Of a stretch of DNA of 64,000 bases, positions 1 to 7,230 are shown in pieces (the stretch's first letter is position 1; the number at the start of each line of letters is the position of its first letter). The translations under genes and the position numbers were made by a program. Below the pieces are notes generated by a model, which saw only the letters and a program-made list of their open reading frames with translations, had not been told where the DNA came from and made no database searches. Source of the stretch: Streptomyces roseofulvus (GTDB lineage Bacteria; Actinomycetota; Actinomycetes; Streptomycetales; Streptomycetaceae); NCBI RefSeq assembly GCF_039534915.1, contig NZ_BAAAWE010000001.1:7626001-7690000 (forward strand), in the 5' to 3' direction.

Positions 1-128
1 CCCCAGCCGCCCAGCTCGTGGTCCCGGAAGATGTCCGTGATGACCTTGAAGAGCAGGAAGAGCCACATGATCCAGAGGAAGAACCACAGCATCGTCCAGA
101 AGACGTTCAGGAGGGGGTAGTCGTCCAT
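1..128 (-). CDS. PLDc_N/SHOCT-type small membrane protein (3' part cut off)
   Basis: The reverse-strand reading frame opens with ATG at 126-128 and runs off the window edge after about 42 codons. It begins MDDYPLLNVFWTMLWFF and is a nearly continuous Trp/Phe/Leu-rich membrane segment followed by a polar FRDHELGGWG stretch. This is the typical opening of the short actinobacterial proteins that carry a phospholipase D N-terminal-like (PLDc_N) segment and a C-terminal SHOCT motif. The SHOCT part would lie outside the window, so the full length is unknown. No function beyond membrane location can be given. Confidence 0.75.
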   Translation of the reverse strand, partial: MDDYPLLNVFWTMLWFFLWIMWLFLLFKVITDIFRDHELGGW

Positions 129-404
129 TCCTGCACACTCCGATCCGTCGCCCGGCCGGGAGGGCCGTGCGTTGGAGCGAGTCTCACCCGTCCGGCCCGC
201 GCCCGCATGTCGTGGCGGCCCGCCCCGGGCTCCGCGTGCGGGCCGCCCGCCACCGTGTTCGGATGGGAACACCCGTACGCGGACGGCGATCCGCGAGGAC
301 GACGAGGGCCGGAGCGCCACGGGCCCGGCGGAGTGGGCCGGCTCCCCCGTCCGGAGGAGCCCCGCCCGCGCCGCCGCGGGCCGCACCGGTGCCGACGGCC
401 CGCC

Positions 405-863
405 TCAGGACGCGCGCAGCGCCGCGAGCGCGGCCAGCGCACGGTCCGCGTGGGCGCTCATCCGCAGCTCGCTGCGGACGACCTCGCGCACCCGCCGGTC
501 CTGGCCGATGACGAAGGTGACCCGCTTCGTCGGGGCCAGCGAGAAGCCGCGCCGCACGCCGAAGCGCTCGCGGACCGCGCCCTTGGGGTCGGAGAGCAGC
601 GGATAGCCCAGCGAGTGGCGCTCGGTGAACTCCCGCTGCTTCTCCACGTCGTCGCCGCTGACGCCCACGGGCTGCGCGCCCGCCGCGCGGAACTCGGCAG
701 CCAGGTCGCGGAAGTGGCACGCCTCGGCGGTGCAGCCGGGCGTCATCGCCGCCGGGTAGAAGAAGAGGACGACCGGCCCCTCGGCGAGCAGCCCGGAGAG
801 GGAGCGCGGGGTCCCGGTCTCGTCCGGCAGGGTGAAGTCCTCGACGAGATCACCGACGTTCAT
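405..863 (-). CDS. bcp: Thioredoxin-dependent peroxiredoxin, PrxQ/BCP type
   Basis: This 152-residue protein belongs to the AhpC/TSA superfamily, which reduces hydroperoxides in the cytoplasm at the expense of thioredoxin. The peroxidatic cysteine lies in the motif AAMTPGCTAEAC near residue 45, and a second cysteine follows five residues later. That spacing is the hallmark of atypical 2-Cys PrxQ/BCP enzymes. The chosen ATG (861-863) gives the normal family N-terminus MNVGDLVEDFTLPDE; an upstream extension in the same frame is low-complexity and not family-like. A PadR gene lies upstream on the same strand after an 89-base gap, so cotranscription is possible but not shown. Confidence 0.92.
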   Translation of the reverse strand: MNVGDLVEDFTLPDETGTPRSLSGLLAEGPVVLFFYPAAMTPGCTAEACHFRDLAAEFRAAGAQPVGVSGDDVEKQREFTERHSLGYPLLSDPKGAVRERFGVRRGFSLAPTKRVTFVIGQDRRVREVVRSELRMSAHADRALAALAALRAS

Positions 864-952
864 GCGGTCCGCCCCCTTCGTCGGGCGTCCCGGCCTCCCG
901 GTGTCCGCCCTGGCCGCGCCCGCCGGCCTGCCCGGCGGACTACCCGAGAGTT

Positions 953-1552
953 CTACCGCAACGTAGGAGCCGCCGTCACCCCGCCGCCGCCCCGGCCGGC
1001 CGCGATCCGCGCGTCGAGGATCGCCAGCACCCGCTCGCCCCACCGGAGGTTCTCCTCCTCCAGCAACCGGCCGCGCATCAGCGTCAGATACGGCCCGACC
1101 CGCTCGGACTCGCGCAGATACGTCTCCTCGTCCCGGTCGCCGAGCAGCCACTGCCGCAGCCGGTCGTACCGGGCGAGCTTCTCCCGGGAGACGTCCATCC
1201 GCTGCGCCACGAAGCTCCGCACGGCCTCGGTGTCACCGCCGTCGCACGCCTGCACCTGCACCATCAGCTCGTCGCGGACCGCGGTCGGCCGCGGTGCCAC
1301 GGAGGTGAAGCCGTCGAGGTCCCGGCGCCCCTCCGGGGTGAGGCTGAACATCCGCTTGTTGGGGCGGCGTTCCTGCTCGACGACCCGCGCGGTGATGAGA
1401 CCGGCCTCCGACAGGCGGTCGAGCTCGCGGTAGAGCTGCTGGGGGGTGGCGGCCCAGAAATTGGCGACGGACACGTCGAAGATCTTGGCGAGGTCGTATC
1501 CGGATGCCTCGCCCTCCAGAAGAGCTGCGAGGACGGCGTGCTTGAGGGACAT
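953..1552 (-). CDS. PadR family transcriptional regulator
   Basis: This 199-residue protein has the N-terminal PadR winged helix (MSLKHAVLAALLEGEASGYDLAKIF; wing near PNKRMFSLTPEGRRDLDGF) and a charged helical C-terminal half like the Vir_act_alpha_C dimerisation domain. PadR proteins are usually repressors that bind a dyad in their own promoter. A perfect 11-bp inverted repeat lies just 18 bases upstream of the ATG, in the gap to a divergent AHSA1-domain gene. The two genes are therefore probably controlled from one operator. The inducing ligand cannot be read from the sequence. Confidence 0.9.
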   Translation of the reverse strand: MSLKHAVLAALLEGEASGYDLAKIFDVSVANFWAATPQQLYRELDRLSEAGLITARVVEQERRPNKRMFSLTPEGRRDLDGFTSVAPRPTAVRDELMVQVQACDGGDTEAVRSFVAQRMDVSREKLARYDRLRQWLLGDRDEETYLRESERVGPYLTLMRGRLLEEENLRWGERVLAILDARIAAGRGGGGVTAAPTLR

Positions 1553-1569
1553 CCGGACACGCTAGCAGT

Positions 1570-1603
1570 CCGTTGAATAGTTTCCTCCGCACCTATTCAA
1601 CGG
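1570..1603. promoter_or_regulatory. Perfect dyad, probable PadR operator
   Basis: CCGTTGAATAG (1570-1580) is repeated exactly in inverted orientation as CTATTCAACGG (1593-1603) with a 12-base spacer. It is A/T-richer than its surroundings and sits 18 bases upstream of the PadR start codon, in the gap shared with the divergent gene at 1720. Position and symmetry fit an autoregulatory site; binding itself is inferred. Confidence 0.7.
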
Positions 1604-1719
1604 CCACGGGCCCGCCGGTCCGCGCGGTCCTGCGTGGCACCCGGCCCGGGGCCTGCCTACGCTGGATCACCAGACACCACGGGGAGACGACCGGGGGAGC
1701 CGGAGGAGCGAGCAGCGCC

Positions 1720-2208
1720 ATGGACACCGACGCGTACGTCTACACCAGCTACATCAGGACGTCCCCGGACGACCTCTGGAAGGCGCTGACGGAGCCGGAA
1801 CTGACCCGGCGCTACTGGGGCGTGGCCTTCGAGACGGAGTGGACCCCCGGCGCGGAGATGGTGTGGGACGAGGGCGGCCGGCGGACCGCCGACCCCGAGC
1901 AGGTGGTCGTCGAGGCCGTGCCGGGCCGCCGGCTCGCGTACACCTGGCACACCTTCACCCCCGAATGGGCGAAGGCGGTCCGGCTGGACGACGAGGTGTA
2001 CGGGCTCCTCTCCGGCGAGCGCCGGTCCACCGTCGCCTTCGACCTCGAACCCTCCGGCGACGACATGGTCAAGCTGACCGTCACCCACGGCGGCCTGGAA
2101 CCGGACGGCATCATGCGGGGGCTCATCGGGGAGGGCTGGCCCGCGATCGTCTCCAGCCTGAAGTCGCTCCTGGAGACCGGCGAAGAGCTTCCGGAACCGC
2201 CCCGCTGA
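1720..2208 (+). CDS. SRPBCC/AHSA1-domain protein
   Basis: This 162-residue protein has the START-like fold signature of the Aha1-C-terminal (AHSA1) family: an opening Y-V-Y-T-S-Y-I-R-T-S-P-D-D-L-W-K-A-L-T segment, a WTPGAEMVW strand and a TVTHGGLEPDG strand pair. Bacterial members form a hydrophobic pocket, but their ligands are mostly unknown. The ATG at 1720 follows a purine-rich GGAGGAG; a longer frame from 1573 would run through the dyad and promoter and is not credible. It is divergent from the PadR gene, and such regulator-AHSA1 pairs are common in actinobacteria. Its role is probably small-molecule binding or stress response (inference). Confidence 0.85.
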   Translation: MDTDAYVYTSYIRTSPDDLWKALTEPELTRRYWGVAFETEWTPGAEMVWDEGGRRTADPEQVVVEAVPGRRLAYTWHTFTPEWAKAVRLDDEVYGLLSGERRSTVAFDLEPSGDDMVKLTVTHGGLEPDGIMRGLIGEGWPAIVSSLKSLLETGEELPEPPR

Positions 2209-2354
2209 CCCATTCGAGTCGTCTCCCGGGCCTCTCGCCCGCCACGCCCGCCCCTGTGATCATCGTTTCCTCCTGCCGTCGGTTCTGATGACGTGACCGG
2301 TGTCCGTCCGCCGGCCCGCCGTCCGGCCGGCGACGAAAGGGGAGGGTGTCCGAC

Positions 2355-3689
2355 GTGCCGTCACGCCGATACGTACAGGGGTGGGGCGCGCTCTCCCTCG
2401 CCGTCGGGGCCGTCCTCGTCACCACGGCCGCGGGCCAGGCCCCGCCGGCGAGCGGCGCGCACGCCGCGAACGTCCCGGAGGCCGCCGTCGTGACGGTCGA
2501 CGCCTGTGCCGGCGCGGGCGGCCTCTGCCGGGTGCCCCGCACCACCCTGGCCCTGGACGGCCGTGCCGCCGTCACCCTGCCGGCCGCCGCCACCGGCCCC
2601 CTCGACCTCGCCCTGCGCACCCCCGGGCGGCTCGCCGACGTGACCGTCACCGACCGCCGCGGGCGCCGGATCGCCGGGCACACCGACACCGGCGGCACCC
2701 GCTGGACCAGCGAGGCCGCGCTGCCCGCCGGAGACGCGTACACCGCACGACTCGTCCTGGAGGACACCGGCCCGGCCGGTCTCCGGCGCCGGGTCGTGCG
2801 GCTCGCCGTCCGCACCGACAGGGCGCCCGCGGGGGAGCGGCTGACGGTCGCGTTCGGCCCCGGAGACGGCGGCGGAGCCCGTACGTACGGGGTGGGCCAG
2901 CCGGTCACCGCGGAGCTGAGCCATCCCGTCCCGGCCGACGCCCCGGCCGCCCGCCGGGTCGTCGAACGCGCCCTGGAGGTGCGCAGCGAGCCGCGCGCGG
3001 TGGGCGCCTGGCACTGGGTGGACGCCGACACCCTGCACTACCGGCCGCGCGCCTACTGGCCGGCCGGCGCCACGGTCCGGGTCCGCTCGGCGCTCGCCGG
3101 AGCCCGCGTCACCGACCGGCTGTACGGCGGCCCGTCACGGCCCCTCACCTTCAGCACCGGCGCCCGGGTGGAGGCCGTCACCGACGTCGCCGCCCACGAG
3201 ATGCGGGTCTACCGGGACGGCCGGCTGCTCCGCGTCATCCCCGTCACCACCGGCAAGCGCGGCTTCCGCACCCGGGTCGGCACCAAGGTCGTCCTCGGCA
3301 AGGAGCGGACGGTCCGGATGCGCGGCGACTCGATCGGCATCGCCCGCGGCAGCCGCGAGTTCTACGACCTGAAGGTCCGCTGGGCCACCCGGGTGACATG
3401 GAGCGGCGAGTACCTGCACGCCGCCCCCTGGTCGGTGGACGCGCAGGGCAGCGCCGACGTGAGCCACGGCTGCACCGGGATGTCCACCGAGGCGGCCCAC
3501 TGGTTCTACCGCACGGTCCGCGAGGGCGACCTGGTCCGGGTCGTCAACGGGTACGGGGAGACGATGGCGCCGTTCGGCAACGGCTACGGCGACTGGAACC
3601 TCGACTGGCCCGGGTGGCTGCGCGGCAGCGCCCTCGGCCCCGCGGCGGTCCGGGCCGCCGCCGGAAGCCCGCTGCGGCCCGGTCTCTGA
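2355..3689 (+). CDS. Secreted L,D-transpeptidase (Ig-like domain + YkuD)
   Basis: This 444-residue envelope protein starts at GTG 2355, nine bases after the strong Shine-Dalgarno GGGGAGG; a GTG at 2346 overlaps that site and is less likely. It has an N-terminal signal or anchor segment (GALSLAVGAVLVTTAAG), a long Ig-like middle region and a YkuD catalytic domain from about residue 270 to 395. The motif SHGCTGMS places the catalytic cysteine at about residue 373. L,D-transpeptidases make 3-3 peptidoglycan crosslinks or attach proteins to the wall, acting outside the membrane. The Ig-like plus YkuD layout matches the actinobacterial LdtMt2-type enzymes. No lipobox cysteine is seen near the N-terminus. 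Confidence 0.92.
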   Translation: MPSRRYVQGWGALSLAVGAVLVTTAAGQAPPASGAHAANVPEAAVVTVDACAGAGGLCRVPRTTLALDGRAAVTLPAAATGPLDLALRTPGRLADVTVTDRRGRRIAGHTDTGGTRWTSEAALPAGDAYTARLVLEDTGPAGLRRRVVRLAVRTDRAPAGERLTVAFGPGDGGGARTYGVGQPVTAELSHPVPADAPAARRVVERALEVRSEPRAVGAWHWVDADTLHYRPRAYWPAGATVRVRSALAGARVTDRLYGGPSRPLTFSTGARVEAVTDVAAHEMRVYRDGRLLRVIPVTTGKRGFRTRVGTKVVLGKERTVRMRGDSIGIARGSREFYDLKVRWATRVTWSGEYLHAAPWSVDAQGSADVSHGCTGMSTEAAHWFYRTVREGDLVRVVNGYGETMAPFGNGYGDWNLDWPGWLRGSALGPAAVRAAAGSPLRPGL

Positions 3690-3788
3690 CGGCGGCTCAG
3701 CCCCCCGCCCCCGGCGCGGGAGTCCGGCGCCCACGAGCACGCCGAGGGCCCGGTGAACCGTGACAGGGAGTGTGCCGGCGACCCGGCC

Positions 3789-4109
3789 TCAGTCGTTCAC
3801 GGCGGTCAGCAGCACCACGGAGTCGTCCACGGCGGTCAGGCCGTGGCGCTCCTTGGGGAGCATCCGCAGCACCCCCGTGGCCAGTTCGTCCGTCCAGCCG
3901 GGCGCGGTCAGCCGTACCCGGCCGCTGAGCACCTGGAGGCTGGCCGCCGGGGGAGAGGTGTGCTCGTCCAGGGCCGTACCGGCCTTCAGCGCGATCACGG
4001 TCTGCCGCAGCACCCCGTCGTGGAGGACCAGATGGGCGCTGCGCCCGTGCGGCGCGGTGCGGGCGGCGGCCAGGTGCTCGTCGGCGAGGGCGGTGAGGTC
4101 CAGGTTCAT
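3789..4109 (-). CDS. Small cupin-domain protein
   Basis: This 106-residue protein matches the single-domain cupin-2 type. It has a conserved core of LKAGTALDEHTSPPAASLQVL followed by a second half with LPKERHGLTAVDDS. One metal-ligand position is present (the EH in the first motif and H in the second), but the usual full HxH(x)nE set is incomplete, so metal binding is uncertain. It lies convergent to the L,D-transpeptidase gene and upstream of the M20 gene on the same strand, 52 bases away. The function is unknown; members often bind small sugars or act as sensors. Confidence 0.8.
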   Translation of the reverse strand: MNLDLTALADEHLAAARTAPHGRSAHLVLHDGVLRQTVIALKAGTALDEHTSPPAASLQVLSGRVRLTAPGWTDELATGVLRMLPKERHGLTAVDDSVVLLTAVND

Positions 4110-4161
4110 ACCCCCAGCCTCCGCGCCGCGCGCGCGGACGCAACTCGGGCCGCCCTCCGGC

Positions 4162-5517
4162 TCACCCGGCGGGCAGCAGCGCCCCCCTGAGGTGGTCGTA
4201 CGCCACGTGCGCGTGGAGCCGGACCCCGGTGACGAGGGTGTCGTCGTCGGCGTAGAAGCGCGGATGGTGGTTGGTGACGAGACCCCGCCCGCCCTCCTCC
4301 GGCACCGGCATCCCGTCGGCGTCCAGGACGGCGTCCTGGACGCCGAGCATCACGTACAGCCCGCCGAAGCGCGCGATGAACTCGGAGACGTCGTCGTAGC
4401 CGAGGGTCGCCCCGGTCTCGGTGACCCGCTCCGCGCCCGCGACCCGCCGCAGGGTCGGCAGCGCCGCCGTCACCCACGGCTCGGCGTTGTGCACCGGCGG
4501 CACCGGCTGGAGGTAGTCCACCTCGGCCGTCGCCCCGTACGCCGCCGCCGAGTGCTCGGCGAGCCGCCGGAGCCGGTCCCGCACCTCGGCCATGTCGGAC
4601 TCCACGGCGCAGCGGACGGTGCCCCAGAGCGTCACCGTCTCGCCGATGATGTTGAAGCGCCCGACGTCCTCGACGTGCCCGATGGTGACGGTGACCGGGT
4701 CGAAGGCCGACACCTGGCGGTACAGCTGCCCGATCCCGGTGAGCACCGCCCCGGCGGCCGGCATCGGGTCGACGCCCTGCCACGGGGTGGAGCCGTGCAC
4801 CTGCCTGCCGGTGAGGGTGATCCGGACCAGTACGGAGGCCCCGTACTGGTTGCCCACCCGGTAGCCCACGTACCCCTTCGGGTACGGCGTCACGTGCATG
4901 CCGAACGCCATCGTCGGCACCGGGTCGACGAAGGCGCCCGCCTCGACCATGGCGAGCGCGCCGCCGGTCTCGTTCACCGGCGGTCCCTCCTCGGCGGGCT
5001 GGAAGACGAGGACGACGGTGCCCGGCAGCCGGTCGCGCACCCCGGCGAGGACCGTCGCGGCCCCCATCAGCATCGCCGTGTGGCAGTCGTGGCCGCAGGC
5101 GTGGGAGACGGGGAACGGGCCGCCGGGGTAGTCCGCGTCCACCACCCGCGAGGCGAAGTCCTCCCCGCACAGGTCCCTCACCGGCAGCGCGTCGGTGTCC
5201 GCGCGCAGGGCCGCCACCCGGCCGTCGCCCCCGGCGGCCGTGCCACGGAGCACGCCGACCACGCCGTGTCCGGCGATCCCCGTGCGGACCTCGTCGAGCC
5301 CCAGGGCGCGCAGATGGCCGGCGATCAGCCGGGCCGTGCCCTCCTCCCGGTTGGACAGCTCGGGGTGCCGGTGGAGGTGGCGGCGCCAGGCGATCACCTG
5401 CGCGGCGGTCTTCTCGGCCAGCCGGTCGAGCTCGGCGTGGACGGGGTCGGTGTGGACAGGGTCGGTGGGGATGGGCGCGGGTCGGACGGGGTCGGTGGCG
5501 GCGGGATCGTGCGTCAT
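4162..5517 (-). CDS. M20 family amidohydrolase (peptidase M20D type)
   Basis: This 451-residue cytoplasmic metallohydrolase belongs to the M20D group, which includes hippurate hydrolases, IAA-amino-acid hydrolases and N-acyl amino acid deacylases. The metal-binding motif SHACGHDCHTAML is present around residues 131-143, the lid or dimerisation domain follows (GSTPWQGVDPMPAAG), and there is a late ligand region with TNHHPRFYADDD. The first roughly 30 residues are a Pro/Asp/Thr/His repeat (THDPAATDPVRP, PTDPVHTDPVH) absent from most relatives; they may be untranslated or a low-complexity leader. The ATG at 5515-5517 is chosen because it keeps the conserved WRRHLHRHPELS start. The substrate is not predictable. 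Confidence 0.88.
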   Translation of the reverse strand: MTHDPAATDPVRPAPIPTDPVHTDPVHAELDRLAEKTAAQVIAWRRHLHRHPELSNREEGTARLIAGHLRALGLDEVRTGIAGHGVVGVLRGTAAGGDGRVAALRADTDALPVRDLCGEDFASRVVDADYPGGPFPVSHACGHDCHTAMLMGAATVLAGVRDRLPGTVVLVFQPAEEGPPVNETGGALAMVEAGAFVDPVPTMAFGMHVTPYPKGYVGYRVGNQYGASVLVRITLTGRQVHGSTPWQGVDPMPAAGAVLTGIGQLYRQVSAFDPVTVTIGHVEDVGRFNIIGETVTLWGTVRCAVESDMAEVRDRLRRLAEHSAAAYGATAEVDYLQPVPPVHNAEPWVTAALPTLRRVAGAERVTETGATLGYDDVSEFIARFGGLYVMLGVQDAVLDADGMPVPEEGGRGLVTNHHPRFYADDDTLVTGVRLHAHVAYDHLRGALLPAG

Positions 5518-5613
5518 GGGCTTCCCTCCGGGGCGGTGTCCGAGGCTCGGTCCGGGACGGGCCGTGGGCCGATGGCCGCATGGTCGCACCGGTGCGCCCC
5601 GGCGGCCATGGCA

Positions 5614-5650
5614 CCGGGGGCGTACCCGTGGAGCACGGGTACGCCCCCGG
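5614..5650 (-). terminator. Hairpin terminator of the GDT1-type gene
   Basis: A perfect 17-bp stem (5614-5630 with 5634-5650) closes on a 3-base loop, 23 bases past the stop codon of the exporter gene. There is no T tract, as is usual in Streptomyces. Confidence 0.8.
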
Positions 5651-5672
5651 AAGGGTGGAGCGGCCGGGCGGG

Positions 5673-6257
5673 TCAGCCGGTGAAGACCTCGACGAGGGAC
5701 CAGATCGCGAGGCCCGCCATGCAGACGCCGCCGACGCGCTGGACGGTCTTGAGCGGGACGCGCTTGGCGATGAAGCGGCCGGCGACCAGGGCCAGCGCCG
5801 AGACCGAGGTGAGCGCCAGGAAGGAGCCGACCGCGGTCGACGCGGTGCCGTTGGTGGCGGCGAGGTTGGCGGTGGTGATCTGGGTCAGGTCGCCCCATTC
5901 GCTGATGAAGACGGCCATGAACGCGGTCGAGAAGACCGGCCAGAAGCCGGTGACCGTCTTGCCGGCCGTGTCCTCCTCGTCGTCGTCGCCCCCGGCGCGC
6001 AGCAGGACGAAGGCGCCGAAGCCGAACATCAGCGCGGAGACGAGCTTGACGATCCAGCCGGGGAGCAGCCCGAGGAGGCTGCCGGCGCCGACGGCGATGG
6101 CGACGTGCACCGCGAAGGCCGCGGAGGTGCCGAACCACACGTAGAGGGGACGCATGCGCGTGCCCATGGCGAGCGACGCGAACATCGTCTTGTCGGGAAG
6201 CTCGGCGAGGAAGATGAGCCCGAAGGCGGTGACGATCGCCAAGGGGTCGAGGTGCAT
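5673..6257 (-). CDS. TMEM165/GDT1 (UPF0016) family cation exporter, probable Mn2+ export
   Basis: This 194-residue integral membrane protein has about six membrane segments in two homologous halves. Each half carries the signature of the Ca2+/H+ and Mn2+ transporter family GDT1: LAELPDKT at residues 18-24 and SEWGDLTQI in the second half. A charged cytoplasmic loop (GGDDDEEDTAG) separates them. The ATG at 6255-6257 gives the standard family start; longer frames pass through the riboswitch. A yybP-ykoY manganese riboswitch in its leader strongly supports manganese export as the physiological role. It is followed by its own hairpin terminator, so it appears to be a single-gene transcript. Confidence 0.93.
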   Translation of the reverse strand: MHLDPLAIVTAFGLIFLAELPDKTMFASLAMGTRMRPLYVWFGTSAAFAVHVAIAVGAGSLLGLLPGWIVKLVSALMFGFGAFVLLRAGGDDDEEDTAGKTVTGFWPVFSTAFMAVFISEWGDLTQITTANLAATNGTASTAVGSFLALTSVSALALVAGRFIAKRVPLKTVQRVGGVCMAGLAIWSLVEVFTG

Positions 6258-6374
6258 ACCGGCGCTCTCTGCTCGGTCCGGGCCCGTGGCTCCGCACGGC
6301 ACCTCGGTGGGCGACGGGAGGACCACTCGGCCCGGCATGACGGACCACGCCCACGGAGTGTGGACGCGGTGATG

Positions 6375-6482
6375 CCTGGCCGAAGGTCTCGCCCGTCCGC
6401 GTCGTGCGCGGACCCGGTCACCGGGAACCCGGGGGTTCCAGTGTGTCGACGACCGGTTCGCAGGGCTACTCCCCTTCGCTGT
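6375..6482 (-). promoter_or_regulatory. yybP-ykoY manganese riboswitch
   Basis: Reading the reverse strand from about 6482, the leader contains GAAGGGGAGTAGC (complement of about 6467-6479) and, about 80 bases later, GCGAGACCTTCGGCC (complement of about 6378-6392). These are the two conserved internal-loop strands of the yybP-ykoY class, which binds Mn2+. A -10-like TACACT lies at the complement of 6488-6493, placing the start of transcription right at the aptamer. The remaining 120 bases to the start codon can hold the expression platform. In this class Mn2+ binding turns on export genes. Confidence 0.88.
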
Positions 6483-6507
6483 CCCCCAGTGTAGCCGATG
6501 GGTCACC

Positions 6508-6551
6508 CGGCGCGTAGACACTGTCTACGCGCCGTGGTAGACAGTGTCTAT
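6508..6551. promoter_or_regulatory. Two tandem TetR operator palindromes
   Basis: A perfect 27-bp palindrome (6508-6534, core GTAGACA-C-TGTCTAC) is followed by a second copy of the core (6537-6551, GTAGACA-G-TGTCTAT) with centres 23 bp apart. The second copy overlaps the ATG of the TetR gene at 6550. The first also lies over the promoter of the divergent, riboswitch-controlled exporter. These are very likely binding sites for the TetR protein encoded next to them. Confidence 0.85.
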
Positions 6552-7230
6552 GTCTTACCCTGCACCTCAGGATCACCCTGACGCTCCGGTCGACGGTCAC
6601 GGCGCCGACGCGAGGGCCGCCGCGGACGCCCACGCGACCGCGGGCGATCGCGGCGGGCTGCGCGAACGGCTCGTCAGGGCGGGCGTCGCCCTCGTCGACG
6701 CCGAGGGTGCCCAGGCCCTCACCCTCCGCGAGATCGCCCGCCGGGCCGGCGTCTCCCACGGCGCGCCCCGCCGCTGGTTCCCGACCCACCTCGACCTGCT
6801 CTCGGCCATCGCCCGCGAGGGATTCGCCGAACTCGCCGCCCGCGTCGCCGAGGCGGACCGCACCGACGCCGGGCCCCGGGCGCGGGCCGAGATCCTCGCC
6901 CGCGTCTACCTCGCGTACGCCGCGGAGCGCCGCGGCATGTACGAGCTGATGTTCCGCCACGACCTGCTGGAGAGCGGCCGCCTGGGGCTGCGGGAGACGA
7001 GCCTGCCGCTGTTCGCCCGGCTCACCGGCGTCGTCGCCGAACTCCGCCCCGCCGCCGCCACCGGAGTCGATCCCGTCACCGCCGCCGGCGCGCTCTGGGC
7101 GAACCTCCACGGCCTCGCCCAGCTCGGCCACTGGGGCAGCCTCGCCCTGGCCACCGGCTCCGACGACCCCGCACCCCTCGTCCGCGCCACCCTCGACGCG
7201 CACCTCGGCCCGGCCGGGCCCGCGCGATGA
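6550..7230 (+). CDS. TetR family repressor of the adjacent efflux gene
   Basis: This 226-residue regulator has a TetR helix-turn-helix at about residues 45-90 (LREIARRAGVSHGAPRRWFPTHLDLL), after an unusually long Asp/Ala-rich N-terminal tail, and a TetR_C-type ligand domain. The ATG at 6550 lies inside the second operator palindrome and lacks a Shine-Dalgarno sequence, so the mRNA is probably leaderless or nearly so. Its stop overlaps the MFS gene by four bases (ATGA), which shows translational coupling. It most likely represses itself and the transporter, with release by a transported drug or metabolite. Confidence 0.92.
   Translation: MSYPAPQDHPDAPVDGHGADARAAADAHATAGDRGGLRERLVRAGVALVDAEGAQALTLREIARRAGVSHGAPRRWFPTHLDLLSAIAREGFAELAARVAEADRTDAGPRARAEILARVYLAYAAERRGMYELMFRHDLLESGRLGLRETSLPLFARLTGVVAELRPAAATGVDPVTAAGALWANLHGLAQLGHWGSLALATGSDDPAPLVRATLDAHLGPAGPAR

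Noticed and set aside
3760..6144. Open frame of 794 codons opposite the M20 and GDT1 genes
   Set aside because: It is antisense to two conserved genes and rich in Arg/His/Val/Gly; no start signal.
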